Shown here one piece after another: positions 10,005 to 18,368 of a stretch of DNA of 64,000 bases (within the stretch, counting starts at the first letter, position 1; each line of letters begins with the position of its first letter). Under the pieces are notes generated by a model. It saw nothing but the letters and a program-made list of their open reading frames with translations, made no database searches and was not told the DNA's origin. A program made the position numbers and the translations under genes. This DNA is from Sphingomonas sp. Leaf339 (GTDB taxonomy: Bacteria; Pseudomonadota; Alphaproteobacteria; Sphingomonadales; Sphingomonadaceae), in assembly GCF_001426195.1 (NCBI RefSeq), contig NZ_LMRS01000023.1:124001-188000 (forward strand), written 5' to 3'.

Positions 10005-10013
10005 CGCCGGCCG

Positions 10014-10056
10014 GCATGAACCAGTAACAGCGCCCCGCGCGGTTACTGGTTCATGC
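10014..10056 (-). repeat. 15-bp perfect inverted repeat spanning the rho stop codon
   Basis: The arm at 10042-10056 contains the last codons of rho (Met-Asn-Gln-stop) and is matched base for base by a reverse copy at 10014-10028, with a 13-base GC-rich loop. In the rho mRNA this folds the stop codon into a long stem. There is no T tract. It may be a 3'-end stabilising or terminating structure. Confidence 0.7.
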
Positions 10057-11299
10057 TGTCGAAGAAATCCTCGTTGGTCTTCGAATTCTTCATCTTGTCG
10101 AGCAGGAATTCCATCGAATCGATCGTGCCCATCTGCATCAGGATGCGACGGAGCACCCACATTTTCGACAGCTTATCCTTGGCGACAAGCAGCTCTTCCT
10201 TGCGGGTGCCGCTCTTGCCGACGTCGAGGGCCGGGAAGATGCGCTTGTCGGCGACCTTGCGATCCAGGACGATCTCGGAGTTGCCGGTGCCCTTGAACTC
10301 CTCGAAGATCACCTCGTCCATGCGGCTGCCGGTGTCGATCAGCGCGGTGGCGATGATCGAGAGCGAGCCGCCTTCCTCGATGTTACGTGCCGCACCGAAG
10401 AAGCGCTTCGGACGCTGGAGCGCGTTCGCATCGACGCCGCCGGTCAGGACCTTGCCCGATGACGGCACCACGGTGTTGTAGGCACGGCCGAGACGCGTGA
10501 TCGAATCCAGCAGGATCACGACGTCCTTCTTGTGCTCCACCAGCCGCTTGGCCTTTTCGATCACCATCTCGGCGACCTGGACGTGGCGCTGCGCGGGTTC
10601 GTCGAAGGTGGAGGACACGACCTCACCCTTCACGCTGCGCTGCATGTCGGTGACTTCCTCCGGCCGCTCGTCGATCAGCAGAACGATCAGAAAGACCTCG
10701 GGGTGATTCTCCGAGATCGCGCGGGCGATGTTCTGGAGCATCACCGTCTTGCCGACCCGCGGCGGGGCAACGATCAGCGTGCGCTGGCCCTTGCCCTGCG
10801 GGCTGACGATGTCGATGACGCGCGCCGACTTGTCCTTCTGCGTCGGATCTTCCGGGTCGAGCGTCAGCTTCGATTCCGGATAGAGCGGCGTCAAATTGTC
10901 GAAATTGACGCGGTGGCGAACCGCATCGGGATCATCAAAATTGACCGTCGTCAGGCGCACCAGCGCGAAATAGCGCTCGCCGTCCTTGGGCCCACGAATC
11001 TCGCCCTCGACCGTATCACCGGTGCGCAGGCCGTGTTTGCGGACCTGGTTGGGGGAGACGTAGATGTCGTCGGGGCCGGCGAGATAGTTCGCCTCCGGGC
11101 TGCGCAGGAAGCCGAAGCCGTCCTGCAGCACCTCGATCGTGCCCAGACCCATAATCTGGTCGCCGCGTTCGGCCTGTTCCTTCAGGATGGCGAACAGCAG
11201 GTCCTGCTTGCGGAGCGTGGAGGCGCCCTCGACGCCCAGCTCTTCGGCCAGTTGCACCAGTTCGGCCGGTGTCTTTTTCTTCAAGTCTTTGAGATGCAT
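10043..11299 (-). CDS. rho: Transcription termination factor Rho
   Basis: Hexameric RNA-dependent ATPase/helicase that ends transcription. 418 residues from the ATG at 11299 ([24 protein letters not shown]), the standard N-terminus and length; the longer frame to 11362 is not needed. The primary RNA-binding fold contains [13 protein letters not shown]; the Walker A motif is [12 protein letters not shown], Walker B is [14 protein letters not shown], and the secondary RNA site lies in the [25 protein letters not shown] region (Q and R loops). It ends inside an inverted repeat and has an unusually long 5' leader. Confidence 0.97.
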   Translation of the reverse strand: MHLKDLKKKTPAELVQLAEELGVEGASTLRKQDLLFAILKEQAERGDQIMGLGTIEVLQDGFGFLRSPEANYLAGPDDIYVSPNQVRKHGLRTGDTVEGEIRGPKDGERYFALVRLTTVNFDDPDAVRHRVNFDNLTPLYPESKLTLDPEDPTQKDKSARVIDIVSPQGKGQRTLIVAPPRVGKTVMLQNIARAISENHPEVFLIVLLIDERPEEVTDMQRSVKGEVVSSTFDEPAQRHVQVAEMVIEKAKRLVEHKKDVVILLDSITRLGRAYNTVVPSSGKVLTGGVDANALQRPKRFFGAARNIEEGGSLSIIATALIDTGSRMDEVIFEEFKGTGNSEIVLDRKVADKRIFPALDVGKSGTRKEELLVAKDKLSKMWVLRRILMQMGTIDSMEFLLDKMKNSKTNEDFFDSMNQ

Positions 11300-11633
11300 G
11301 GATAGATCCGGATGCAGATAGTCGGGAAAGATAGCCGGGTCGGCGTCGGGAACGCAGCGCAACGGGGCTGGGCAAGAAACGTGGAACGACAGGACGTCGC
11401 TCTCTACGGTCGATCAGGGCGTAAGCGGCGCTTCGACATCCGTCAAGCGAAAGCGCTGATTCAGCGGACGGGGATCGAGGGGCGGTCGATCGCGGAAAGT
11501 CTCGAAAGTCACACTCACGTACGCGCACGGGGCTTGCCGACGGGCGGGTTGGAGTTGGGAGAAATGCGGGCCATGGGGAGGAGATAGTGGCTTCCGGGCA
11601 TGTAGGACATCGCCCCACTCCCCCCTTCGGTCG
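11300..11633 (-). other. Rho 5' leader and upstream region
   Basis: About 390 bp separate the rho start from the hemJ stop. The rho-proximal 300 bp carry no convincing gene on either strand; open frames there are shadows without ribosome-binding sites. It holds a probable promoter (11418-11446), which gives a leader of roughly 110-120 nt. rho genes are commonly autoregulated through their leaders, but I see no recognisable attenuator here. Confidence 0.5.
11418..11446 (-). promoter_or_regulatory. Candidate housekeeping promoter for rho
   Basis: Read on the minus strand: -35 TTGACG (11446-11441), 17-base spacer, -10-like TACGCC (11423-11418). The -35 is good for alphaproteobacteria; the -10 is weak. 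It lies about 120 bp before the rho ATG. Confidence 0.4.
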
Positions 11634-11664
11634 CCCTCACCCTTTCGCGGCTACGTTGCTCCCT

Positions 11665-11685
11665 CCCTCTCCCACTGGGAGAGGG
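11665..11685 (-). terminator. Repeat-type hairpin after hemJ
   Basis: A 9-bp perfect stem CCCTCTCCC/GGGAGAGGG with a 3-base loop, 7 bp from the hemJ stop, inside a repeated context (CCCTCACCCTTTCG ... TCCCTCCCTCTC). A relative of the same element lies at 20738-20758, also just past the 3' end of a minus-strand gene. Confidence 0.65.
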
Positions 11686-11691
11686 AATAAA

Positions 11692-12150
11692 TTACGGCTT
11701 CACGATCACCAGCACGACGATCAGCGTTACCGCCAGCGCCGGGATTTCGTTCAGCATCCGCAGTTGCTTGCCCTGCAAGGTCGGGCGGTTCGCGGCGAGT
11801 TTCTTCGCATAGCCCACCGCCCAGCCATGGTAACCCGACAGGAGCAACACCAGCATCAGCTTGGCGTGGAGCCAGCCCAGCCCCCCTGACCCGTCGAACA
11901 GGCCGATATTGGCCGACAGCGCCAGCCCCAGCACCCAGACGACGACCAGCGCCGGCGTCAGGATGATGCCGCGGATCTTGCCCTCGCGCTCGACCCATAG
12001 CGCGGCTTCCTCGGTCCGCCCGGCGGCCAGCGCTTCCTGATGATAGACCAGATAGCGCGGCAGCATGAACAGCCCCGCCATCCAGAAGATTACGAAGATC
12101 AGGTGCGCCGCCTTCACCCAGTCATAGGCCGCGCCCAGCCAGCCGGTCAT
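11692..12150 (-). CDS. hemJ: Protoporphyrinogen oxidase HemJ
   Basis: Membrane protein of the UPF0093/HemJ family that oxidises protoporphyrinogen IX to protoporphyrin IX in haem synthesis. 152 residues with about four membrane helices. The conserved N-terminal segment WVKAAHLIFVIFWMAGLFMLPR carries the family His; WLHAKLMLVLLLSGYHGW contains further conserved His residues. The start overlaps the hemE stop by 4 bp, giving a hemE-hemJ pair next to the origin. Confidence 0.92.
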   Translation of the reverse strand: MTGWLGAAYDWVKAAHLIFVIFWMAGLFMLPRYLVYHQEALAAGRTEEAALWVEREGKIRGIILTPALVVVWVLGLALSANIGLFDGSGGLGWLHAKLMLVLLLSGYHGWAVGYAKKLAANRPTLQGKQLRMLNEIPALAVTLIVVLVIVKP

Positions 12151-13220
12151 GCCGTCCTCCTGACGCGAGCGATCAGCCGCTCGACATGCGAAATCGGGGT
12201 ATCGGGCAGAATGCCGTGCCCCAGGTTGAACACGTGCGGCCGATCGGCCAGCACGCCGGTGATCCGGTCGATCGCGCGGTCCAGTTCCTCACCGCCGGCG
12301 ATCAGCGCCAGCGGATCGAGATTGCCCTGCACCGGCATCCCCTCGGGCAACATCGCGTGCGCCCAAGCGGGATCGACGGTCTCGTCCAAGCCCAGCGCGT
12401 CGACCCCCGTCTCGCGAGCATAGGCGGGCAGCTTGCCTCCTGCCCCCTTGGGGAAACCGATGATCGTCAGGTCCGGCCGCCGCGCCCGCAAACCGGCGAC
12501 GATCGCGGCATTGGGGGCGATGACCCAGCGTTCGAACTGGGCGGGGCTGAGCGATCCGGCCCAGCTGTCGAACAGCTGCACCGCCTCGACCCCGGCGTCC
12601 GCCTGCGCGACCAGATAATCGATCGTCATCCGGGCGATCGCATCAATGATCGCGCCAAACGCCTGCGGGTCGCGATAGGCAAAACGCCGCGTCTCGCCCT
12701 GATCCTTGGACCCCTTGCCCGCGACCATATAGGTCGCCACCGTCCAGGGACTGCCCGCAAAGCCCAGAAAGCTGGTTTCAGGGGGTAGCATGGCCGCGAC
12801 CTGCCGAACGGTCTCGTAGACGGGCTCTAGACGCTCTGGAACGCGATCCAGTGCGGTCAGGGCGTGATCGACCAACGGCGGTTCCAGCCGCGGCCCCTCC
12901 CCTACGCCGAAGCTGAGATCCTGTCCCAGCGCCCAGGGCACCATCAGGATGTCCGAGAACAGGATCGCACCGTCAAATCCGAATCGCCGGATCGGCTGGA
13001 TCGTCACCTCGGCCGCAGCGGCGGGATCGGTGGCGAGAGCGAGGAAGCCCCCCTTCTCCGCCCGGAGCGCGCGGTATTCGGGCAGGTAACGGCCCGCCTG
13101 CCGCATCAGCCACAGCGGCGGCACCGGGCGGCGTTCGCCCCGCAGCACCGCCAATAATGGCTTGTCCCGGGGGGCGGGGACGGAATCGCCAGGAGCGACG
13201 GCAGAGAGAGAGTCGGTCAG
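12147..13220 (-). CDS. hemE: Uroporphyrinogen decarboxylase HemE
   Basis: Decarboxylates uroporphyrinogen III to coproporphyrinogen III. The family start KPLLAVLRGE...PPLWLMRQAGRYLPEYR is present, along with FSDILMVPWALGQ and GFAGSPWTVATYM; the full body is intact. The start is unclear: the reading frame is open to a TTG at 13310 with no ribosome-binding site, and there is no ATG or GTG before the conserved region. I suggest the CTG at 13220, preceded by AGGAAGAAG, giving 357 residues; a TTG inside PLLAVL is another option. Reading away from the origin, it is the first gene to its left. Confidence 0.93.
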   Translation of the reverse strand: MTDSLSAVAPGDSVPAPRDKPLLAVLRGERRPVPPLWLMRQAGRYLPEYRALRAEKGGFLALATDPAAAAEVTIQPIRRFGFDGAILFSDILMVPWALGQDLSFGVGEGPRLEPPLVDHALTALDRVPERLEPVYETVRQVAAMLPPETSFLGFAGSPWTVATYMVAGKGSKDQGETRRFAYRDPQAFGAIIDAIARMTIDYLVAQADAGVEAVQLFDSWAGSLSPAQFERWVIAPNAAIVAGLRARRPDLTIIGFPKGAGGKLPAYARETGVDALGLDETVDPAWAHAMLPEGMPVQGNLDPLALIAGGEELDRAIDRITGVLADRPHVFNLGHGILPDTPISHVERLIARVRRTA

Positions 13221-13335
13221 CGCCTTCTTCCTAACAGTAGATTCGAGAAAGATGTTGAAGTGGTAGGCACGTGGGCAACGGGGATTAGGCGGCCATCCCC
13301 GAATTGCCAACAGGTTGACGGGGCCAGCATCCCAG

Positions 13336-13354
13336 GAATCGGGTGATTCGATTC
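13336..13354. promoter_or_regulatory. Cluster of three GANTC (CcrM-type methylation) sites in the origin
   Basis: GAATC at 13336-13340, GATTC at 13345-13349 and GATTC at 13350-13354, the last two directly adjacent. A further GATTC lies at 13240-13244. In alphaproteobacteria CcrM methylates GANTC, and methylation state can mark recently replicated origins. Confidence 0.7.
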
Positions 13355-13508
13355 AACGATCCCCGTTATCCACAGCCTGTGGATAAAAATCGAGCCTGTG
13401 GACGTGCCTGTGGATAAGTTTCAGGTTGTCCACCGGTGGAGAGCGGCTTGGCGTCTCATCCGAGTTATCCTAGGTTTTATCCCGATGTTATCCACAGTCT
13501 TGTCCACA
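13336..13508. other. oriC: Probable chromosomal replication origin (oriC)
   Basis: In about 170 bp there are four perfect DnaA boxes TTATCCACA: 13366-13374 (+), 13378-13386 (-), 13409-13417 (-), 13488-13496 (+). One single-mismatch box lies at 13500-13508 (TTGTCCACA), with weaker ones at 13397, 13426, 13465 and 13477. Three GANTC sites lie at the left edge. The position between hemE and the PPDK-regulator gene matches the known Caulobacter origin, and genes diverge from it on both sides. A clear AT-rich unwinding element was not identified; 13230-13265 is only mildly AT-rich. Confidence 0.88.
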
Positions 13509-13534
13509 ACCCCCGCCACGGGCGCCTGAGCGCC

Positions 13535-14380
13535 ATGGCCCTCACCCGCCTCCACCTGCATCTGCTGTCGGATTCGACCGGCGAGACGCTAGAGAACATC
13601 GCCAAGGCGGCGCTTGCCCAGTTCGACGATGTCGAGACGGTCCGGCATTTCTGGCCGATGGTCCGGACCGAGGCACACCTTGAGCGCATTCTTCAGGAAA
13701 TCGCCCAGAATCCGGGACTTGTGGTGTTCACGCTGGTGAATCCGGCGACGCGGCGGATTCTGGAAGCACGGTGCGTCGCGCTCGGTTTGCCGGCGGTGGC
13801 GCCGCTGGATCCGGTCAATGATGCGCTGTCGGCGATGCTGGGGCAGCAGGCCAAGGCGCGGCCAGGGCGCCAGCATGTGCTCGACGCTGCCTATTTCGCG
13901 CGGGTCGATGCGATCCAGTGGACGATCGCGCACGACGACGGCATCGCGCATGAGGAATGGGAGGAGGCGGATATCCTGCTCGCCGGGGTCAGCCGATCGT
14001 CGAAAACGCCGACGTCGATCTACCTAGCCAATCGCGGGTTCAAGACCGCCAATATTCCGATCGTGGTCGAAAGCCCGCCGCCCAAATCATTGTATAGCCT
14101 GAAAAATCCGCTGGTCGTCGGCCTGACGACCAGCGCCGACCGGCTGATCGCGGTGCGACGCAACCGGCTGTTGTCGCTCAACCAGCAACCCGACACCCCC
14201 TATGTCGAGGAAGATGCCGTCGCCCGCGAGATCGCCTTTGCCCGGCGGATGTTCGCGGATAATGGCTGGCCGGTGATCGACGTCACCCGGCGATCGATCG
14301 AGGAAACCGCGGCCGCCGTCGTCTCGCTGGTCAACCAACGAAGCGCGGATCGCCAGAATCGAACCGAGATGGACGAATGA
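13535..14380 (+). CDS. Pyruvate,phosphate dikinase regulatory protein (DUF299)
   Basis: Bifunctional serine/threonine kinase and phosphorylase that switches PPDK or PEP synthase. 281 residues. The start LHLHLLSDSTGETLENIAKAAL and the P-loop GVSRSSKTPTSIYLA are diagnostic. I chose ATG at 13535 (MALTRLHLH); the frame is open to 13436 but that stretch is origin DNA. It is the first gene to the right of oriC, as in Caulobacter. Its stop overlaps maf by 4 bp. Confidence 0.93.
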   Translation: MALTRLHLHLLSDSTGETLENIAKAALAQFDDVETVRHFWPMVRTEAHLERILQEIAQNPGLVVFTLVNPATRRILEARCVALGLPAVAPLDPVNDALSAMLGQQAKARPGRQHVLDAAYFARVDAIQWTIAHDDGIAHEEWEEADILLAGVSRSSKTPTSIYLANRGFKTANIPIVVESPPPKSLYSLKNPLVVGLTTSADRLIAVRRNRLLSLNQQPDTPYVEEDAVAREIAFARRMFADNGWPVIDVTRRSIEETAAAVVSLVNQRSADRQNRTEMDE

Positions 14381-15000
14381 TCCCCGAAGCGATCGAGACC
14401 GCCGACCGCAAGATACTGGTGCTCGCCTCGCAGAGTGCGTCGCGCCGGGCGATGCTGGATGCGGCGGGCGTGCCATACGAGGCGCTGCCGGCGCGGGTGG
14501 ACGAGGACGCGGCCAAGGCATCGTTGGCGCACCTGTCGGCTCGCGATCTGGCCGATGCGCTGGCCGAGCTGAAGGCGGTGAAGATATCGCGACAGGTGCC
14601 GGGCGCACTGGTGCTGGGATCGGATTCGCTGATCGCGCTGGCCGATGGCAACCGACTCGACAAGCCGGAGAGCCGCGAGGAGGCGGCCGAGCATCTGGCG
14701 CGGATGAGCGGGGGCGTGCACGATCTGTGGAGTGCCGCCGTCGTCGCCGAACAGGGCAATGCGGTGTGGCGCCATGTCGATCGCGCGAAGCTGCACGTTC
14801 GAGCGCTGTCGGCGGCGTTCATCGACGCGTATCTGGATCTTGAATGGCCGGCGATCGCTGGCTGTGTCGGCTGTTTCCGGATCGAGGGCAGGGGGGTGCA
14901 GTTGTTCGGGCGGATCGAGGGCAGCCAGTTCACCGTACTGGGCCTGCCGCTGTTGCCCGTGCTCGATTATTGCCGCATCCGGGGGGTGATCGCCGGCTGA
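14377..15000 (+). CDS. maf: Maf-family nucleotide pyrophosphatase
   Basis: House-cleaning nucleotide pyrophosphatase acting on non-canonical or m7G/UTP-type nucleoside triphosphates. 207 residues. The LVLASQSASRRAMLDAAGVPYE start is typical, LVLGSDSLIAL carries the metal-binding Asp, and DKPESREEAAEHLARMSGG follows. The exact substrate class is not clear. ATG start overlapping the upstream stop (ATGA). Confidence 0.9.
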   Translation: MIPEAIETADRKILVLASQSASRRAMLDAAGVPYEALPARVDEDAAKASLAHLSARDLADALAELKAVKISRQVPGALVLGSDSLIALADGNRLDKPESREEAAEHLARMSGGVHDLWSAAVVAEQGNAVWRHVDRAKLHVRALSAAFIDAYLDLEWPAIAGCVGCFRIEGRGVQLFGRIEGSQFTVLGLPLLPVLDYCRIRGVIAG

Positions 15001-15022
15001 ATCAGGTCAGAGAAGGGTGCGC

Positions 15023-15859
15023 ATGACTGTTGAGACGTTCCAGGGCGCGACCCGCCCCTATGCGGAGGTGATCGGCGATCCGATCGCACATTCGAAATCG
15101 CCGGTCATCCACAGCTTCTGGCTCGCCGCACTCGGCATCGATGCCGAATATCGCGCCACGCACGTCACGTCCGACGACCTCGCCGCCTTCTTTGCGCAGC
15201 GGGCGGCGGACCCGCACTGGCGCGGATGCAACATCACCGTGCCGCACAAGGTGGAGGCGATGGCGCATGTCGGCGACCCCGGCAACGTCCGCGGCTCGAT
15301 CGGCGCGATCAACACCGTGTTCCGGCTGGAGGATCGGACGCTCGCTGGCACCAACACCGATGCCGCCGGCTTCTGGGCGCCGATCGCCGACATGGAGCTG
15401 GCCGACCGGCCGGTGACGGTGATCGGGGCAGGGGGCGCGGCGCGGGCGATCCTGTGGGCGCTGTCGCGGGTCGGCGTCGGGCTGGTGACGGTGCTGAACC
15501 GCAATCCGTTGAAGGCGGCAGCCTTGCTGTCGTCGTTCGGGCTGAAGGGGCAGGCGCTGCCGCTCGGTCCCGCCGCCCCGGCCGCCGCCCTGCTGGTCAA
15601 CGCCACCAGCCTGGGGATGGTCGGGCAGCCGCCGCTGACGCTCGACCTGTCGGCGTTGCCGAAGGATGCGGTGGTGTACGACATCGTCTATGCACCGCTG
15701 GAGACGCCGTTGCTCGCGGCCGCGCGGGCGCGGGACCTGGACATTGTCGACGGGCTGGAGATGCTGATCGGCCAGGCGGCGGTCGCCTTTGCGATCCTGT
15801 TCGGCCAGGACCCGCCGCGCGACCGTGATGCGGAGCTGCGCGCGCTGCTGACCGCATGA
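15023..15859 (+). CDS. aroE: Shikimate dehydrogenase
   Basis: NADP-dependent reduction of 3-dehydroshikimate in aromatic amino acid synthesis. 278 residues. The substrate-binding motif [19 protein letters not shown] with the catalytic Lys, GTNTDAAGF, and the NADP loop GAGGAARAI are all present. I prefer ATG at 15023 (AGAAGGG six bases before) over the in-frame GTG at 15017. It overlaps coaE by 4 bp. Confidence 0.95.
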   Translation: MTVETFQGATRPYAEVIGDPIAHSKSPVIHSFWLAALGIDAEYRATHVTSDDLAAFFAQRAADPHWRGCNITVPHKVEAMAHVGDPGNVRGSIGAINTVFRLEDRTLAGTNTDAAGFWAPIADMELADRPVTVIGAGGAARAILWALSRVGVGLVTVLNRNPLKAAALLSSFGLKGQALPLGPAAPAAALLVNATSLGMVGQPPLTLDLSALPKDAVVYDIVYAPLETPLLAAARARDLDIVDGLEMLIGQAAVAFAILFGQDPPRDRDAELRALLTA

Positions 15860-16452
15860 TCGTGCTCGGCCTGACCGGGTCGATCGGCATGGGCAAATCG
15901 ACCGTCGCAGCGATGTTCGCCGACGAGGGCGTGCCGGTGTTCGACGCCGATGCCGTGGTGCATGGCTTGCAGGGTCCGGGCGGGCGGCTGGTGCCGCAAA
16001 TCGAGGCGGCGTTCCCGGGCACGACGGGGGCGAAAGAGGGGGGCGCGGCCGTCGACCGGGTGGCGTTGGGGCAATCGGTGCTGGGCGATGCGGCGGCGCT
16101 GTCGCGGCTGGAGGCGATCGTGCATCCGGCGGTGGGCGAGGAGCGGGCGGCGTTCCTGACGGCGCAGGCCGGTGCGGCGATCGTGCTGCTCGACGTGCCG
16201 TTGCTGTTCGAGACGGGGGGCGAGCGATATTGCGACAAGGTGGCGGTGGTCTCTGCCGCCCCCACTGTGCAGCAGGCGCGGGTGCTGGCGCGCGCCGGTA
16301 TGACGGCGGCGCGGCTGGCGGCGATTCTCGCCCGCCAGATGCCCGATGCCGACAAGCGCGCGCGCGCCGATTTCGTCATCGCGACCGACATATCGCTGGA
16401 CGAGACGAGCACGGCGGTGCGGCGGGTCATCGCTTGCCTGACCGCGCGATAA
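15856..16452 (+). CDS. coaE: Dephospho-CoA kinase
   Basis: Last step of coenzyme A synthesis. 198 residues. P-loop [14 protein letters not shown] at residues 5-18, DADAVVHGL lid region, [13 protein letters not shown] core, and the C-terminal ADFVIATD segment are all recognisable. It is the normal family length, is coupled to aroE, and is followed 16 bp later by dnaQ. Confidence 0.95.
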   Translation: MIVLGLTGSIGMGKSTVAAMFADEGVPVFDADAVVHGLQGPGGRLVPQIEAAFPGTTGAKEGGAAVDRVALGQSVLGDAAALSRLEAIVHPAVGEERAAFLTAQAGAAIVLLDVPLLFETGGERYCDKVAVVSAAPTVQQARVLARAGMTAARLAAILARQMPDADKRARADFVIATDISLDETSTAVRRVIACLTAR

Positions 16453-16468
16453 GGCCGATACGATAGCG

Positions 16469-17176
16469 ATGCGCGAGATCGTGTTCGATACCGAGACCAC
16501 CGGCTTCAAATTTTCCGAAGGCGACCGGCTGGTCGAGATCGGCTGTGTCGAGATGGTCAACCGGGTCGAGACCGGTCGCACCTTTCACGCCTATTACAAT
16601 CCTGAACGATCGATGCCGGTCGAGGCGTTCAACGTCCACGGCCTGTCGGATGCGTTCCTGCGCGACAAGCCGGTGTTCGCCGCGGGGGTGGCCGACTTTC
16701 TCGACTTCATCGGCGATGCGCCACTGGTCGCGCACAACGCCAGTTTCGATTTCGGCTTCATCAACGGCGAACTGAACGCGTGCGGCTTTCCGCCGGTCTG
16801 TCACCGGACGCGGATGATCGACACGCTGCAGATCGCCCGCAGCCGCCATCCGGGCGCCAAGCACACGCTCGACGCGCTGTGTTCGCGCTTCGGTGTCGAT
16901 CGGTCGCACCGTGTGCTGCACGGCGCGCTGCTCGATGCGCAGTTGCTGGCGCAGGTTTATGTCGAACTGATGGGCGGTCGGCAGATCGGGTTGGGCCTGG
17001 CCGACGATCTGCCCGTCGCAGCAGAGGGGCCGGTCGTCGCGGTCACGCCCCGCACGCTGCGCCCATCACGTATTTTCGCCATTCCCGAGGGAGAACTTGC
17101 GGCCCATGCCGCGTTCATGAACGGGATCCCCAATTCGTTATGGGGACCATCACGGGGGGCCGCGGCGTCCGGATGA
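16469..17176 (+). CDS. dnaQ: DNA polymerase III subunit epsilon
   Basis: 3'-5' proofreading exonuclease of the replicase. 235 residues. DEDDh motifs: EIVFDTETTGF (Exo I), VAHNASFDFGF (Exo II), and the HRVLHGALLDAQLLAQVY region (Exo III, His and Asp). The C-terminal tail (about 175-235) would bind the alpha subunit. coaE-dnaQ next to the origin is a standard alphaproteobacterial arrangement. Confidence 0.95.
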   Translation: MREIVFDTETTGFKFSEGDRLVEIGCVEMVNRVETGRTFHAYYNPERSMPVEAFNVHGLSDAFLRDKPVFAAGVADFLDFIGDAPLVAHNASFDFGFINGELNACGFPPVCHRTRMIDTLQIARSRHPGAKHTLDALCSRFGVDRSHRVLHGALLDAQLLAQVYVELMGGRQIGLGLADDLPVAAEGPVVAVTPRTLRPSRIFAIPEGELAAHAAFMNGIPNSLWGPSRGAAASG

Positions 17177-17226
17177 CGCCGAATTCGGGTGGAGCCAACA
17201 GGACCGCCCGATCAATGGAGAGTAAG

Positions 17227-17838
17227 ATGGATATCCGGATTTCAGGTCATCAGGTCGATACGGGCGAAGCGCTCAAGACCCATGTCCAAGACCGACTCCA
17301 GGGTATCGCCGACAAGTATTTCAGCCGTGCCATCTCTGCCGAAGTCACGTTCGGACGCGGGCCGCACGATGTCGGTTTCACCTGCGACATCGTGGCGCAC
17401 GTGATGAAAGGGCTGGTGCTGAAGGGCCGGCACGAGGCGCAGGAGGCGCATCCCGCCTTTGACGGTGCGGCCGAGAAGATCGAAAAGCAGCTACGTCGCT
17501 ACATGCGTCGCCTGAAGGATCGACACACCGCGCAGGCGATCGAGGTCGCCGAGGCCGGCGCCTATGACAATGCAGGCTATACCCTGTTCGCCGAATCGAC
17601 CGCCGACGAGGTGGAGAACGATGCACCGCTCATCATCGCCGAAACGCGGGTCGACGTGCCGGACGCCAGCGTCGGCGACGCGGTGATGATGCTCGATCTG
17701 CGCAACACCGCGGCCCTGCTGTTCCGTAACTCGGGCACGGGTGCGTACAACATGGTCTATCGCCGCGGCGACGGGACGATCGGCTGGGTCGAACCGCAGC
17801 GGATGGGCGAAGCGCAAGGCAGCGCCACCGCCGCCTGA
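17227..17838 (+). CDS. hpf: Ribosome hibernation promoting factor, long form
   Basis: Binds idle ribosomes in stationary phase and, in the long form, joins them into 100S dimers. 203 residues: N-terminal S30AE domain (1-100, DIRISGHQVDTGEALKTHV) and a C-terminal dimerisation domain (about 140-195, VMMLDLRNTAALLFRNSGTGAYNMVYRRGDGTIGWVEP). ATG at 17227 with GGAG six bases upstream is preferred to ATG at 17215. It is followed by ptsN, the usual partner. Confidence 0.93.
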   Translation: MDIRISGHQVDTGEALKTHVQDRLQGIADKYFSRAISAEVTFGRGPHDVGFTCDIVAHVMKGLVLKGRHEAQEAHPAFDGAAEKIEKQLRRYMRRLKDRHTAQAIEVAEAGAYDNAGYTLFAESTADEVENDAPLIIAETRVDVPDASVGDAVMMLDLRNTAALLFRNSGTGAYNMVYRRGDGTIGWVEPQRMGEAQGSATAA

Positions 17839-17844
17839 CTTGCC

Positions 17845-17883
17845 ACCCCCGTACGAGCCGCTATGCGCCCGTGCGGGGGCGGT
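17845..17883 (+). terminator. Imperfect hairpin between hpf and ptsN
   Basis: CCCCCGTACG pairs with CGTGCGGGGG (one mismatch) around a GC-rich loop. The short TTTGC downstream is a poor T tract, so it is probably an attenuating or processing hairpin rather than a full terminator. Confidence 0.4.
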
Positions 17884-17900
17884 TTGCTTGAGACAGCGTA

Positions 17901-18368
17901 ATGAATGATTTCAGCGACCTGTTGCGCGCCGATGCCGTGTCGACAGGGCTAACCGTGGCGTCCAAAAAGGCCCTGTTCCAGCAGCTTGGTACGATGGGTT
18001 CGGCGCTGGTCGATATCGACGCGCGGGTGATCGCGGAGCGGCTGGGCGAGCGGGAGCGGCTGGGATCGACGGGTTTCGGCGGCGGCGTCGCCATTCCCCA
18101 CGCCAAATTTCCCGAGCTTGCGGCACCGATCGGTCTGTTCGTGCGGCTGGGGCAGCCGCTGGAATTCCAGGCGGTGGACGATCTGCCGGTCGATCTGGTC
18201 TTTGCGTTGCTGTCGCCGGTGGCGGCGGGGTCCGAGCATCTGAAGGCGCTGGCCCGCGTATCGCGACGGATGCGCGACCGGGCGTTTCTCGCCAAGCTGC
18301 GCGGGGCAGGATCGAAGGATGCGCTATATGCGCTTTTCATCGCCAGCGACGCCCGACATGCCGCCTGA
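17901..18368 (+). CDS. ptsN: Nitrogen-PTS enzyme IIA (PtsN)
   Basis: Phospho-acceptor regulatory protein of the PTS-Ntr chain; it controls metabolism and transport and does not itself carry sugar. 155 residues. The phosphorylated His lies in GGVAIPHAKFPEL, preceded by RLGSTGFGGGV. Start ATG at 17901. Its end overlaps the next gene by about 11 bp. Confidence 0.92.
   Translation: MNDFSDLLRADAVSTGLTVASKKALFQQLGTMGSALVDIDARVIAERLGERERLGSTGFGGGVAIPHAKFPELAAPIGLFVRLGQPLEFQAVDDLPVDLVFALLSPVAAGSEHLKALARVSRRMRDRAFLAKLRGAGSKDALYALFIASDARHAA

Noticed and set aside
9889..10013. Possible yybP-ykoY manganese riboswitch before the TerC gene
   Set aside because: A hairpin is present, but I could not find the conserved loop bases of that riboswitch; needs a covariance search.
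11384..11398. AAACGTGGAACGA near the rho leader as a further parS
   Set aside because: The central CACGTG and one arm are missing.
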